Shown here: piece after piece, positions 45,404-54,018 of the stretch
Numbering within the stretch: the first letter of the stretch is position 1
Layout of the letters: every line of letters starts with the position of its first letter
Origin: Nocardia sp. alder85J
Lineage (GTDB): Bacteria > Actinomycetota > Actinomycetes > Mycobacteriales > Mycobacteriaceae
DNA: 64,000 nt
Direction of reading: 5' to 3'
Assembly (NCBI RefSeq): GCF_020176955.2
Contig: NZ_JAIUCZ020000009.1
Span: 124,001-188,000 of the forward strand
Position numbers and translations under genes: made by a program
The notes under the pieces: model-generated
The model's input: only the letters and a program-made list of their open reading frames with translations
What the model was told of the DNA's origin: nothing
Database searches by the model: none

Positions 45404-46260
45404 CAGTGCTCCCGTGCGGTGGAGTCGGTGGCGGCGCGCCATTCCCCGAGGACGCGCGCTTTCTGTTCGGCGACAACCTGATTCAGGTGCGACGCCTTGG
45501 GCCATCCGCAGTAGGCGGCGAAGTGCAGTGCCAGCTCGTCCATTTCGGTGAACGAGACCTCCCGGCTCTCGAGCGCGGCGTAGACGTGGGACATGATCGG
45601 GGTGGGGGCGTCCTGGAAGGCGACGCAGGCGACGGTGATCAGCCGCCGCTCCTTCATCCCGAGTCCCGGGCGTACCCACATCTCACCGAAGACGAAATTC
45701 AGGATGCCCGCGCCCTGGAACGGGTTGTCGCGATCCGGTGCGAAGTCCAGGCGGTTGATCTCCTTGAACGCCGCCACGCCACCGGCGAGGCGCTGTTCGG
45801 GATCGGCGGCGGTGGTCAGCGGCAGCAGCGGTGCGGGGGCGGGCACGTCCAGGCCGCGTTCACGGTGGATACGGGCCCACTGCGCGTCGACGATGCCGTT
45901 GAATCGCGACGCCTTCGGCCAGCCCGCGTAGACCGCGAAATGCAGGACGGTTTCCCGCATTTCGACGATCGAGAGGTCACCGCTGTTGAGCGCCGCGTAC
46001 ACGTGCTCGATCAGCGGCTGTTCGGCGTCGGCGTCGGCGACGCACGGCAGGGTGACGAAACGGCGGTCCCGGCGGCTCAGTCCCGGCCGCGTCCAGATCT
46101 CGGCGAAGACGAAGTCGATCAACCCGTTCGCCGTCGCCGGGCTGGTGTCCGGCGGCGCGTCGAAGGTCATCACATCGCGGAACTCGTGCCGCCCTCGTTC
46201 CGAGCGTGCGGCCGGGGCCCGGCCGTTGCCGTTTCGCGTATCCATGTGTTCCGCTGTCAT
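45403..46260 (-). CDS. Tandem carboxymuconolactone-decarboxylase-like protein
   Basis: The 285-residue protein contains two CMD-like repeats, near residues 45-125 and 185-265. Each has (E)xWxRPGL...RR...T, HVYAAL and FA-YxGWPKAS. Family members are usually ~120-140 residues with one repeat, so this is an internal duplication. The AhpD-type CxxC pair is absent, so a peroxidase role is unlikely and lactone or keto-acid chemistry is more plausible. The start overlaps the dehydrogenase stop by ATGA. It belongs to the 43940-48001 gene set. Confidence 0.8.
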   Translation of the reverse strand: MTAEHMDTRNGNGRAPAARSERGRHEFRDVMTFDAPPDTSPATANGLIDFVFAEIWTRPGLSRRDRRFVTLPCVADADAEQPLIEHVYAALNSGDLSIVEMRETVLHFAVYAGWPKASRFNGIVDAQWARIHRERGLDVPAPAPLLPLTTAADPEQRLAGGVAAFKEINRLDFAPDRDNPFQGAGILNFVFGEMWVRPGLGMKERRLITVACVAFQDAPTPIMSHVYAALESREVSFTEMDELALHFAAYCGWPKASHLNQVVAEQKARVLGEWRAATDSTAREH

Positions 46261-47078
46261 CGCAGTGTCACTCCCGCATCGACTTTCAGTTCGGTGCCGG
46301 TCACGTGGCGGGACTCGTCGGACACCAGGTACAGCACCGCGTTGCTGATATCACGGGCCTCGGTCATCGTGATCGGCAGCGCGTTGCCGAACAGGGGCGC
46401 GAGGTCGGGCCGCTGCTCGACCAGCAGTGCGTGCAGTGAGGCCGGCGCCATGCCGGTCGCGACCCCGGTCGGATGCACAGTATTGACCCGGATGCTCTGT
46501 GCGGCGAGCTCATTGGCCAGGGCCCGGCTCAGCCCGACGACACCGTGCTTGGCGGCGGTGTAGGGCGTGTGCAGCGGGGTGCCCTTCAGCCCGGCCGCCG
46601 AACTGATGTTGACCAGGCTGCCGCCGCGCTCGAGCAGATGCGGCAGCGCCGCCGCGCAGGTGTTCCAGGTACCGATCAGGTTCACGTCGACGACGGTGCG
46701 CCACTGCTCGGCGGTCGTGGTGTCCCAGGTGCCCGCGGTCAGCACACCGGCATTGGATACCGCGGCGTCCAGGCCGCCCAGCTGCTCGACCGCGTCGTTG
46801 ACCGCCGCCGCCAGCGCGTCGGCGTCGCGGATGTCGACCACGGCGGTGATCGCCCGCCGGTCGAGTTTCTCGACCAGGCGGGCGGTTTCGGCGAGATCCT
46901 CGGGCGAGGACAGCGGGTATTCGAGTTCGGGCAGGGATCGGCAGATGTCGACCAGGACGACGTCGGCGCCTTCCTCGGCGAGCCGGACGGCGTGACTGCG
47001 GCCCATGCCGCGCGCGGCACCGGTGATCAGCACGCGTTTACCGGCGACCCGGCCGGGTGCACTGGGGTTTTCTGTCAT
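46257..47078 (-). CDS. Mycofactocin-type short-chain dehydrogenase
   Basis: A 273-residue dehydrogenase has TGAARGMGRSHAVRLAEEGA, the long insertion after the second strand (PLSSPEDLAET), catalytic Ser in NISSAAGLKG and YTAAKHG. The insertion and RSHAVRLA segment are typical of the SDR subfamily with non-exchangeable NAD that passes electrons to mycofactocin. GAGGATGAG precedes the ATG. A second copy of the subfamily is immediately upstream. It probably oxidises an alcohol whose aldehyde is handled by the gene at 43940. Confidence 0.85.
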   Translation of the reverse strand: MTENPSAPGRVAGKRVLITGAARGMGRSHAVRLAEEGADVVLVDICRSLPELEYPLSSPEDLAETARLVEKLDRRAITAVVDIRDADALAAAVNDAVEQLGGLDAAVSNAGVLTAGTWDTTTAEQWRTVVDVNLIGTWNTCAAALPHLLERGGSLVNISSAAGLKGTPLHTPYTAAKHGVVGLSRALANELAAQSIRVNTVHPTGVATGMAPASLHALLVEQRPDLAPLFGNALPITMTEARDISNAVLYLVSDESRHVTGTELKVDAGVTLR

Positions 47079-47173
47079 CTCATCCTCACAACAGGGGTGC
47101 CGCGGGTGTTCGCGGCGCGGGAATGCCGCGCGTATTCGCGGCGGCGGCCGATCGGGCCGGTGACCGCGACAGG

Positions 47174-48001
47174 TCAGAGGACGGTGAAGCCCGCGTCCAG
47201 CGGCCAGGCGATGCCGGTGATGAATTTCGCCTCGTCGGAGACCAGGAAGGCGACCGCGTTGGCGATGTCCTCCGGTTGCAGGATCGGCAGCGGCAGCGCG
47301 TTCTGCATACCGGAGATCGAGTTCTGCCCGCCGGCGGCGGCCTGCTCCATCAGCGCGTTCATGGCCGGGTTCGTGGTCATCCCGCTGGCCACCCCGGTCG
47401 GGTGGATGGTGTTCACCCGAATCCATTCCGGCGCAAGATATCCCGCGAGACCCTGCATCAGGCCGACCAGGCCGCGCTTGGCCGAGGTATAGGCGCTGCC
47501 GCTGGCGTTCATCGACGGTGTCGCCTTGAGTCCGGCGGTCGAACTGGTGATCACGATCGAGCCGCCACGCCCGCCCGCCCGCAGTTCCGGCAGCGCCGCG
47601 CGCACGGTGTGGAAGACGCCGGTGAGGTTGGTGTCGATCACGTCCTGCCATTCGGACAGGAAGTCCACCTCCTCCCCGAGCCGGATGATGCCCGCGTTCG
47701 CGATGACGATGTCGACCCGGCCGAACTCCCGGTAGCCGTCCTCGAACGCCGCCCGAAGTCCGTGGTAGTCACGGACATCGGCCTTGCGCGCCACCATCCG
47801 CCGGCCCTCCTTCGCGACCAGGCGCTCGGTCTCGGCCAGATCCTCCTCGGTGGCGTTCGGGTAGGTCATCGACGCGATGTCCGCGCAGATGTCCACGCCG
47901 ATGATGTCCGCGCCTTCGCGTGCCAGCCGTACCGCGTGGGCACGACCCTGGCCCCGTGCGGCGCCGGTGATGAACGCGACGCGTCCTTGCAGTCCCGTCA
48001 T
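47174..48001 (-). CDS. Mycofactocin-type short-chain dehydrogenase
   Basis: A 275-residue dehydrogenase has TGAARGQGRAHAVRLAREGA, VDICADIASM, the TYPNATEEDLAETERLV insertion, Ser in ITSSTAGLKA and YTSAKRG. It shares the mycofactocin-coupled layout with its neighbour 95 bp downstream, and the two are clear paralogues. GAGGACTGGTC precedes the ATG. It is first in the minus-strand set and divergent from the TetR gene at 48142, with an 11-bp-arm inverted repeat in the shared promoter. Mycofactocin biosynthesis genes are not in this window. Confidence 0.86.
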   Translation of the reverse strand: MTGLQGRVAFITGAARGQGRAHAVRLAREGADIIGVDICADIASMTYPNATEEDLAETERLVAKEGRRMVARKADVRDYHGLRAAFEDGYREFGRVDIVIANAGIIRLGEEVDFLSEWQDVIDTNLTGVFHTVRAALPELRAGGRGGSIVITSSTAGLKATPSMNASGSAYTSAKRGLVGLMQGLAGYLAPEWIRVNTIHPTGVASGMTTNPAMNALMEQAAAGGQNSISGMQNALPLPILQPEDIANAVAFLVSDEAKFITGIAWPLDAGFTVL

Positions 48002-48092
48002 GACCAGTCCTCTTTCTCGATGCTGCGATCCGGAATCGGGAGATCCTCCGGAGGCCGTTCACCTGGCTTCCGAAAATTAATGTGATCTACCG

Positions 48093-48118
48093 AACTGTAA
48101 GTCACGGGACTTACGGTT
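48093..48118. promoter_or_regulatory. Long inverted repeat, probable TetR-4 operator
   Basis: AACTGTAAGTC-ACGG-GACTTACGGTT pairs 10 of 11 bases per arm around a 4-bp centre. It contains the operator-A half-sites ACTGTAA and TTACGGT but with 10 instead of 3 bases between them. It lies in the 140-bp gap between the divergent dehydrogenase (48001) and TetR-4 (48142), only 23 bp before the latter's ATG. Confidence 0.75.
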
Positions 48119-48141
48119 GTCCAGAGTGGTTTGATGAGGGC

Positions 48142-48828
48142 ATGACCGCGTCCGTGGCCCCCGCCAACCGCTCGGCCAAGCAGCAGCTGATCCTGACCGC
48201 CGAACGACTGTTCGCGGTGCACGGACTCGACGGCGTGCCGCTGCGCCGGATCGGCAGCGAGGCCGGCATGGCCAACAAGTCGGCGGTGCACTACCACTTC
48301 GGATCCAAGGAAGGGCTGATCGAGGCCATCCTGACCAGCCGCCTCGACGACCTCACCCGCCGCCGCGCGCTGCTCGTCGCCCGAACCCCGCCCGCCGACC
48401 TGCGGCGTGTCGTCGAGGCGCACCAGTTACCGCTCATCGAGCTCGCCGAGGACCGGGACTGCTACTACCTGCCGTTCCTCGAACAGCTGCTGCACGACGT
48501 GCGCCTGCTCGGCCGCTTCCCCGAGGCCCACCAGCAGATGGAACGCGACTACTACGCCCGCGCCGGCGCCCTGCTCCCCGATATCCCGCAACCCCTGCGC
48601 GACCTGCGCATCCAGCAGGCCTCCTCCGTCTGCGTGTACCTGTCCGCCTCCCGCCACCGCATGCGCACCCTCGACCTGAGCGTCCCCCCGTACGCCTTCC
48701 ATGTCAGCCAGCTGCTCGACGCCCTCGTCGCCCAGCTCTGCGCCCCACCGTCCTCCGAAACCCTCGACACCCTCGACACCGTCCACCCCTCATCCACCGA
48801 CCGCCCCACCCTGCGCGCCCTCCCGTGA
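48142..48828 (+). CDS. TetR-family regulator (TetR-4)
   Basis: A 228-residue TetR protein has the helix-turn-helix LRRIGSEAGMANKSAVHYHFGSKEGLIEA near residues 40-65. It differs clearly from TetR-1, -2 and -3. The C-terminal half is an ordinary helical ligand domain, with a Thr/Pro/Ser-rich end. The ATG at 48142 has GAGG only two bases away, so the transcript may have a very short leader. The inverted repeat just upstream suggests it represses itself and the mycofactocin-type dehydrogenase set. The Nudix gene overlaps its stop. Confidence 0.86.
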   Translation: MTASVAPANRSAKQQLILTAERLFAVHGLDGVPLRRIGSEAGMANKSAVHYHFGSKEGLIEAILTSRLDDLTRRRALLVARTPPADLRRVVEAHQLPLIELAEDRDCYYLPFLEQLLHDVRLLGRFPEAHQQMERDYYARAGALLPDIPQPLRDLRIQQASSVCVYLSASRHRMRTLDLSVPPYAFHVSQLLDALVAQLCAPPSSETLDTLDTVHPSSTDRPTLRALP

Positions 48829-49361
48829 ACCACCCCGGCCGCAGGACGACCGAGGCGCTGCACCGCCTCCTGACCCGCCTCGGTCGGCGGACCCGCACCG
48901 CGGCACCGGATTTCGCGGTGGCGACACCCCGGGTGGCCTCCGGCGTACTGATCCTGCGCGGCCGATCCGTCCTGATGGTTCGCCCTTCCTACAAGGACCA
49001 CTGGGAGATCCCCGGCGGATATGCCGAGCCCGGCGAATCGCCGGGAGCGGCCTGCCGGCGCGAGATCCGGGAGGAGATCGGGCTCGACGCGCATGGGCTG
49101 CGATTCGCCGCGGTGGATTGGGCCCCCGACGACAGCGAGGGCGACAAACTGTTGTTCCTGTTCGCCGATCCGGCCCTGCACGGGCTCGACGCCGACGCGC
49201 TCCGCTTTCCCGACGGCGAACTGCTGGCGGCCCGCTACGTCGAACTGACGGACCTGGAGAATGTCACGGTCGCACGGTTGGCGCGGCGAGTACGGGAGAC
49301 CGCCGAGAGCCTCCTCGCCGGCGGCTCCCCGCTCTACCTCGAACACGGGAGTCACCCGTGA
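48825..49361 (+). CDS. Nudix hydrolase
   Basis: A 178-residue protein has a complete Nudix box, GGYAEPGESPGAACRREIREEIG in pattern Gx5Ex7REuxEExGu, near residues 64-86. It hydrolyses a nucleoside diphosphate linked to another group; ADP-ribose, NAD(H) or CoA derivatives are possible. The GTG start overlaps the TetR-4 stop by 4 bp, so the two are co-expressed. No clear link to the dehydrogenases is visible beyond this coupling. Confidence 0.85.
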   Translation: MNHPGRRTTEALHRLLTRLGRRTRTAAPDFAVATPRVASGVLILRGRSVLMVRPSYKDHWEIPGGYAEPGESPGAACRREIREEIGLDAHGLRFAAVDWAPDDSEGDKLLFLFADPALHGLDADALRFPDGELLAARYVELTDLENVTVARLARRVRETAESLLAGGSPLYLEHGSHP

Positions 49362-49545
49362 AGGCGCGCCGCGCCGACGCCCCCTGGCCGACCTCCTCGG
49401 CGATGAGATGCCGAACCGGCTCTCACTCGGGTTCCGGCCAGGTCCATTTCGGGACCTGCCGCAGCGGGTGGAGCCGGTCGTCGGTTTCGGCGTTCGAATT
49501 CTGCATGCGGCGCGCGGCCGCTGTGATCGGTACGGCGACAGCGTC

Positions 49546-49866
49546 TCAGGCCCACTCGAGGCTGCACGACATGCCGTGTGCGGCGAAGAAGGTCTGGAGG
49601 TCGGCGGCGCGGGCCGGGTCCAGGACACCGTGGAAGACGGTGTCGTCGCCCGTGCGGAAGAAGTCGAGTTCTGCCCAGGCGCAACGGACTTCGTATTCGG
49701 TCCAGGAGGATTTGCGTACCGCCCAGCCGGACCGGGCGAACTCCTGGGCCAATTGCGGGAGGCCGGGGGCGTCGAACACTCTTCCGTAGACGTTCGTGTC
49801 CTGAACCGCCAGGGTGGGATCGAGTTCGGGGCCGGGGGTGTAGCCGGTGGTGATCTCGATGTCCAC
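49546..49866 (-). CDS. Small conserved-looking protein, function unknown
   Basis: A 106-residue acidic protein starts at a GTG (VDIEITTGYTPGPE), 17 bp after the TetR-3 stop and probably on its transcript. It has several Trp and aromatic residues (SGWAVRKSSWTEYE, CAWAELDFF) and reads like a small globular domain, without membrane helix or known motif. The ribosome-binding site is weak. The 184 bp between it and the Nudix stop hold nothing recognisable. Confidence 0.55.
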   Translation of the reverse strand: MDIEITTGYTPGPELDPTLAVQDTNVYGRVFDAPGLPQLAQEFARSGWAVRKSSWTEYEVRCAWAELDFFRTGDDTVFHGVLDPARAADLQTFFAAHGMSCSLEWA

Positions 49867-49883
49867 GGTGGCATTGTGGCCCG

Positions 49884-50609
49884 TCAACCCGCCTGTGGTC
49901 CAGGGGATTTCGAGGCCGTGTGCAGGACGCGGCGGGCGCGGTCGATCAGGGCCTCCAGACCGGCTTCGAAGGTGCGGTCCTGGAGGATGCTGAGGGAGTA
50001 GCCGTGGCGGGCCAATTCGGCCAGCAGCGGCATGGTTTCGGGGTTGATGGGGTTGGTCTTCGGGAGGGGGTGGGCGGCGGTGTCGAGGCTTTCCTTGCGT
50101 TCCAGCATGGCGATGCCGCGGCTGTGGGCGGCCAGGGAGAAATAGGTGTCGAGGGCGGCCTCGGGGGTGAATCCCGCGGTCACCAGGGTTTCGATGACGG
50201 CTTCCAGCCGCTCGAAGGCGATGCTGCTGGGGTGGTCGCCGTAGCCGGTGCGCACGATCAGCAGATCGCACAGGACCGGGTTCTTGCGGAACAGGTCGCG
50301 CATCTCGCGGAAGTGGCTGCGCAGGCGTTCGTCCCAGGCGCCGTCGCCGGTGAAGGGCAGCGCTATCTCGTACTGTTCCAGCGCGAGGTCGGTCATGGCC
50401 TCCAGCAACTGGTCCTTGCTGCGGAAATACCAGTAGAGGCTGGTGATTCCGACGTCGAGGCGTTTGGCGAGGGCGGGCATGCTGAGCTTCTCCACCGAAA
50501 TCTCCGCGGCCAGTTCGTAAGCGCCGCTGACGATCTGGTCGGCGGAGATCGAGCCGCGCTCGCGGCGCTGCCGCCGGGGCGTGCGGGTGGGACCCGTCGT
50601 CTGCTTCAC
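49884..50609 (-). CDS. TetR-family repressor (TetR-3)
   Basis: This 241-residue member of the TetR-1/TetR-2 group has the helix-turn-helix LAKRLDVGITSLYWYFRSKDQL and the shared RRERGSI segment before it. The C-terminal domain has diverged. GTG 50609 follows AAGGACGACC. A double TTACGGTAA element lies 70 bp upstream, matching the operator-A half-site with 4-bp spacing. It may control itself and the thioesterase-crotonase-ligase run that precedes it on the same strand. Confidence 0.87.
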   Translation of the reverse strand: MKQTTGPTRTPRRQRRERGSISADQIVSGAYELAAEISVEKLSMPALAKRLDVGITSLYWYFRSKDQLLEAMTDLALEQYEIALPFTGDGAWDERLRSHFREMRDLFRKNPVLCDLLIVRTGYGDHPSSIAFERLEAVIETLVTAGFTPEAALDTYFSLAAHSRGIAMLERKESLDTAAHPLPKTNPINPETMPLLAELARHGYSLSILQDRTFEAGLEALIDRARRVLHTASKSPGPQAG

Positions 50610-50678
50610 GGTCGTCCTTCCCGTCACCGCTGCCACCGGTCCGCGGCGGAGCTGCCGGACCGATGGCGTGTCCACCTT

Positions 50679-50696
50679 ACGGTAATTTGTTACGGT
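50679..50696. promoter_or_regulatory. Probable TetR-3 operator
   Basis: ACGGTAA-TTTG-TTACGGT is an operator-A-type repeat with a 4-bp centre. Each arm extends to TTACGGTAA, itself nearly palindromic. It lies between the thioesterase stop and the TetR-3 start. Confidence 0.65.
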
Positions 50697-50745
50697 AAGG
50701 ATCAACTACGATGATTCCGCAGGTGGGAACCTGTCCTGCGGTGGG

Positions 50746-51372
50746 TTACGCGGTGGATCGGCCGCGGTCCGGACGGAGTGCCACGAACAGCCCCCGGCCC
50801 TCGGCGCAGATCCGGTTGCCGCGCCGGAGAACGCCTGCCACCTCGCGTTTGCGGTCGGCCTCGTGCACGATCTCGGCGTGCAGGGTGACCGGTTCGTCGA
50901 TGGGGGTCACGCTGCGGTAGTCCAGGTGCAGGTAGGCAGTCCGCGACGGCGGGCGGTCGCCGGCGTCGACCAGGCGGCCGAAGACCTCGTCGAAGAACAG
51001 CGCGATCGCACCGCCGTGCGCGGCGGCGTGGCCGGAATGGAAGGGGCCGAAGGTCGTCTCGCAGGTGAGGTGGTGCGCACCGGCGTCGACGATGTACAGC
51101 GGCGGCGCGAGAGTCTGTCCGCGCCCGGGGATTTCGAAGAAGCGGCCGAAGAGCTGGTCGGCGCTGTCGACGCGGTGCGCGGACAACAGGGCGCGGGCCT
51201 GATCCATCAGGGCGCCGACGGCATCCACCACCGCCGGCGGCGGGCTGGTGGCGGCCACCTCGTCCTGGAGTGCGCGCAGGCCGTCGATCATCTCGGGCCA
51301 TCCGGCGGCCGCCCGGGTGCGGGCGCGGTCGCTCCAGGACTGCCAGTACGGGCTCAGGGGTGGGCTGGACAT
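50746..51372 (-). CDS. Hotdog-fold acyl-CoA thioesterase (PaaI-like)
   Basis: A 208-residue protein has a C-terminal hotdog domain. HGGAIALFFDEVFG matches the PaaI-type catalytic helix, preceded by FGPFHSGHAAA. The N-terminal ~80 residues are helical and variable, as in the thioesterase at 9352. GAGG precedes the ATG at 51372. It follows the crotonase at 51396 by 23 bp. It should hydrolyse a CoA thioester made in this ligase-crotonase set. Confidence 0.8.
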   Translation of the reverse strand: MSSPPLSPYWQSWSDRARTRAAAGWPEMIDGLRALQDEVAATSPPPAVVDAVGALMDQARALLSAHRVDSADQLFGRFFEIPGRGQTLAPPLYIVDAGAHHLTCETTFGPFHSGHAAAHGGAIALFFDEVFGRLVDAGDRPPSRTAYLHLDYRSVTPIDEPVTLHAEIVHEADRKREVAGVLRRGNRICAEGRGLFVALRPDRGRSTA

Positions 51373-51395
51373 GATCACCTCTCTGGGGTCGTCGG

Positions 51396-52175
51396 TCAGC
51401 GGCCGCGGAATTCGGGGGTGCGTTTCTCCCGGAACGCGGCGAACGCCTCGGCCATGTCGGCGGTGCCGACGTTCACCGCGTTGGCCGCGGTCTCGGCGTC
51501 GAGTGCGTCGTCGAAACCGGTGGTGAAGGCGGCGTTGAGCAGCTGTTTGGTGAGGGCCAGGGCGATCGGCGGGCCGGCGGCCAGGCGGCGGGCGTAGTCG
51601 GCGGCGGTGTCGAGCAGAGTGTCGGCGGGCACGATCTCGGTGACCAGGCCCAGGTCACGGGCCTGCTCGGCGGTGATCAGATCGCCGAGCAGGGCCAGGC
51701 GTTTGGCGGTGTGCAGCCCGACCAGCCGGGGCAGCAGCCACGAACTGCCGGTGTCGGGGGACAGGGCGCGCTTGACGAAGATCTGCGCGAAACTCGCGGT
51801 GTCGGCGGCGATCACCAGATCACAGCCCAGCGCCAGGCTCATCCCCGCGCCGACGGCGGGCCCGTTGACGGCCGCGATACACGGTTGCGGCAGCCGGTGC
51901 AGGGCCCGGACGGCCTCGTTGATCGGGCGCATGATCGCGGCGGTGGCGGCGTCGGGGACGACGTCGCTGAGGTCGGCGCCCGCGCAGAACGCGCGGCCGG
52001 AACCGGTGAGGATCACCGCCCGGTCCTCGGCGGAGGCGGCGATCTCGGCCAGCGCGCGGTGCAGATCCGCGAAATCGCCGACACCGAGCGCGTTGCGGCG
52101 GTCGGGGCGGGCGAGGGTGATCCGCGCGATCCCGGCCTCGCGTTCGACGAGGACGGCGCTGTCTACGGTGGTCAT
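51396..52175 (-). CDS. Crotonase-family protein, PaaG-like
   Basis: A 259-residue crotonase has ITLARPDRRNAL, FCAGADLSD and NGPAVGAGMS. The canonical glutamates are replaced by Ser113 and Phe133, while Asp141 in SPDTGSSWLLPRLVG is kept. It is the same type as 8440-9291. This points to isomerisation of a CoA ester rather than hydration. It lies 25 bp behind the ligase at 52201-53754 and just ahead of the thioesterase. Confidence 0.86.
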   Translation of the reverse strand: MTTVDSAVLVEREAGIARITLARPDRRNALGVGDFADLHRALAEIAASAEDRAVILTGSGRAFCAGADLSDVVPDAATAAIMRPINEAVRALHRLPQPCIAAVNGPAVGAGMSLALGCDLVIAADTASFAQIFVKRALSPDTGSSWLLPRLVGLHTAKRLALLGDLITAEQARDLGLVTEIVPADTLLDTAADYARRLAAGPPIALALTKQLLNAAFTTGFDDALDAETAANAVNVGTADMAEAFAAFREKRTPEFRGR

Positions 52176-52200
52176 CGATCAGGTCCTTCTGGGTTCCGGG

Positions 52201-53754
52201 TCAGGACTGGGGTGCGTACCGTTGGCGCAGTTCGCGTTTGATCAGCTTCCCGGTCTCGGTGCGGGGGAGTTCGTCGACGAAGTGGACCGCGCGCGGCATT
52301 TTGAAGCGGGCGATGCGCTCGCGGGCGAAATCGAGGATCTGCTCGGCCAGTTCCGGGCCGGGAGTCACGCCCGCGGCCGGTTGCACGAAGGCGGTGACGG
52401 CCTCACCGAGGTCGGCGTGCGGCAGGCCGATCACGGCGATGTCGTGGATGGCCGGATGCAGGGTCAGCGCGTTCTCGATCTCCTGCGGGTAGATGTTCAC
52501 GCCGCCGGAGATGATGGTGAACGCCTTGCGGTCGGTGAGGTAGAGGAAGCCGTCCTCGTCGAGGTAGCCGACATCGCCCGCGGTGGTCCAGGTGGGATGG
52601 TCGGGATGCTGGGCGGCGGCGCTCTTACCGGGATCGTTGTGGTAGACGAAGGGCACGGTGTCGCGCTCGCCGTACAGGGCGCCGACCTGGCCGGGCGGCA
52701 GTTCCGCGCCGGTGTCGTCGCAGACGTGCAGGGTGCCGATGATCGAACGGCCCACCGTACCGGGGTGTTTCAGCCAATCGGCGCTGTCCACCATGGTCAT
52801 GCAGGTGCCCTCGGTGTTCGAGTAGTACTCGGTGAGGATCGGGCCCCACCAGTCGATCATCCGCTGCTTCACCTCGACCGGGCAGGGCGCGGCGGCATGG
52901 ATGGCGCAGCGCAGCGAGGACACGTCGGCGGCGGCGCGCACCTCGCCGGGCAACTGGAGCAGGCGGACCAGCATGGTCGGCACGAACTGACCGTGCGTGA
53001 CCCGATACTTCGCGATCGCCGCGAGCACGGCCGCGGCGTCGAACCTGCGCAGCATGACGACCGTGCCGCCGTGGCCCTGCACGCACGCCGACCAGCGCAG
53101 CGGTGCGGCGTGGTAGATCGGCGCGGGCGACAGGTACACGGTGTTCTCGTCGATACCGAAGGAGGCGTTCACCATCCGGAGCATGGGCTCGCCGCGCACA
53201 TCGCCGATCCGGTACGGCGGCAACGGCGGCTGCACCCCCTTCGGGAAGCCGGTGGTCCCGGAGGAATACAGCATCGGCATGCCGTGCGGCTGATCGTCCG
53301 GGCGGACCGGCGAGGCCGCCGCGAGGGTGTCCTCGTAGGAGTCGTAGCCGGCGACCGGGCCGTCGAAGGCCAGTCGCAGCCGGACCCCGGGGGTCATGGT
53401 GGCGAGGGTCTCGGCGGTGGCGGTGATCTCGGGGGTGGCGCCGGAGACGATCAGCGCGGCGGCGCCGGAATCGTCGACGATGTACGCGGTCTCCGGCGGG
53501 GTCAGCGACCGGTTGATCGCGGTGATGTAGAAACCGGAACGCAGTGCCGCCCAATAGACCTCGAACGCGCGCAGATTGTTCTCGGTGAGCAGGGCGACGC
53601 AGTCGCCGGGACGCAGGCCCGCGGCGCGCAGTGTGTTCGCCAGCCGGACCGAGCGGTCCTCGAGCTCGCCGTAGGTCAGGGTTTCGCCCGTGTCGGCCAG
53701 CACCGCCGCGATCCGTGCGGGGGTGCGGTCGGCATATGTGCCGGGGTAGAGCAT
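52201..53754 (-). CDS. Acyl-CoA synthetase, class I adenylate-forming
   Basis: A 517-residue ligase starts MLYPGTYAD; ATG 53754 follows AAAGGACG. It has the ATP loop SSGTTGFPKG, TAGDVGYLDEDGF, the hinge motif RKAFTIISGGVNIYPQEIE and the lysine motif RTETGKLIKREL. It heads the minus-strand run ligase-crotonase-thioesterase. Two operator-B copies lie in the divergent region shared with the alcohol dehydrogenase, so it belongs to the right-hand regulon although its neighbours downstream sit near the TetR-3 operator. Confidence 0.9.
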   Translation of the reverse strand: MLYPGTYADRTPARIAAVLADTGETLTYGELEDRSVRLANTLRAAGLRPGDCVALLTENNLRAFEVYWAALRSGFYITAINRSLTPPETAYIVDDSGAAALIVSGATPEITATAETLATMTPGVRLRLAFDGPVAGYDSYEDTLAAASPVRPDDQPHGMPMLYSSGTTGFPKGVQPPLPPYRIGDVRGEPMLRMVNASFGIDENTVYLSPAPIYHAAPLRWSACVQGHGGTVVMLRRFDAAAVLAAIAKYRVTHGQFVPTMLVRLLQLPGEVRAAADVSSLRCAIHAAAPCPVEVKQRMIDWWGPILTEYYSNTEGTCMTMVDSADWLKHPGTVGRSIIGTLHVCDDTGAELPPGQVGALYGERDTVPFVYHNDPGKSAAAQHPDHPTWTTAGDVGYLDEDGFLYLTDRKAFTIISGGVNIYPQEIENALTLHPAIHDIAVIGLPHADLGEAVTAFVQPAAGVTPGPELAEQILDFARERIARFKMPRAVHFVDELPRTETGKLIKRELRQRYAPQS

Positions 53755-53849
53755 CCGGCGTCCTTTCGCCTGGTCGCGATCGGCGCGACGGCCGGTCGAC
53801 GAGAAGTGACGGTCAGTGCGCCCGTCGGAGCGGTCGGACAGCATCTTAC

Positions 53850-53865
53850 CCAACCACTTGGTCGA
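53850..53865. promoter_or_regulatory. Operator B, copy 1
   Basis: CCAACCA-CT-TGGTCGA is a 16-bp imperfect palindrome, 95 bp upstream of the ligase start at 53754. It matches the CCAACCA-N2-TGGTkGG pattern found four more times to the right. Confidence 0.7.
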
Positions 53866-53952
53866 TTATAAGCATGATCGGGGGTCATTCCCGAGCGCCG
53901 CCGGAGCCGATTCGTGGTAGCGCTCGCCGGTGCGGGCTGATACCGTTCTTAA

Positions 53953-53968
53953 CCAACCAAGTGGTGGG
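53953..53968. promoter_or_regulatory. Operator B, copy 2
   Basis: CCAACCA-AG-TGGTGGG lies 50 bp upstream of the alcohol dehydrogenase start at 54019. Copies 1 and 2 are placed one per divergent gene, suggesting separate control of each promoter. Confidence 0.75.
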
Positions 53969-54018
53969 CTACCGCGAGGTGGTGTCACCGTGTCGACGAG
54001 GACCTGGATGAGGACAAC

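Noticed and set aside
45403..46260. An AhpD-type peroxidase
   Set aside because: Neither CMD repeat has the CxxC redox pair.
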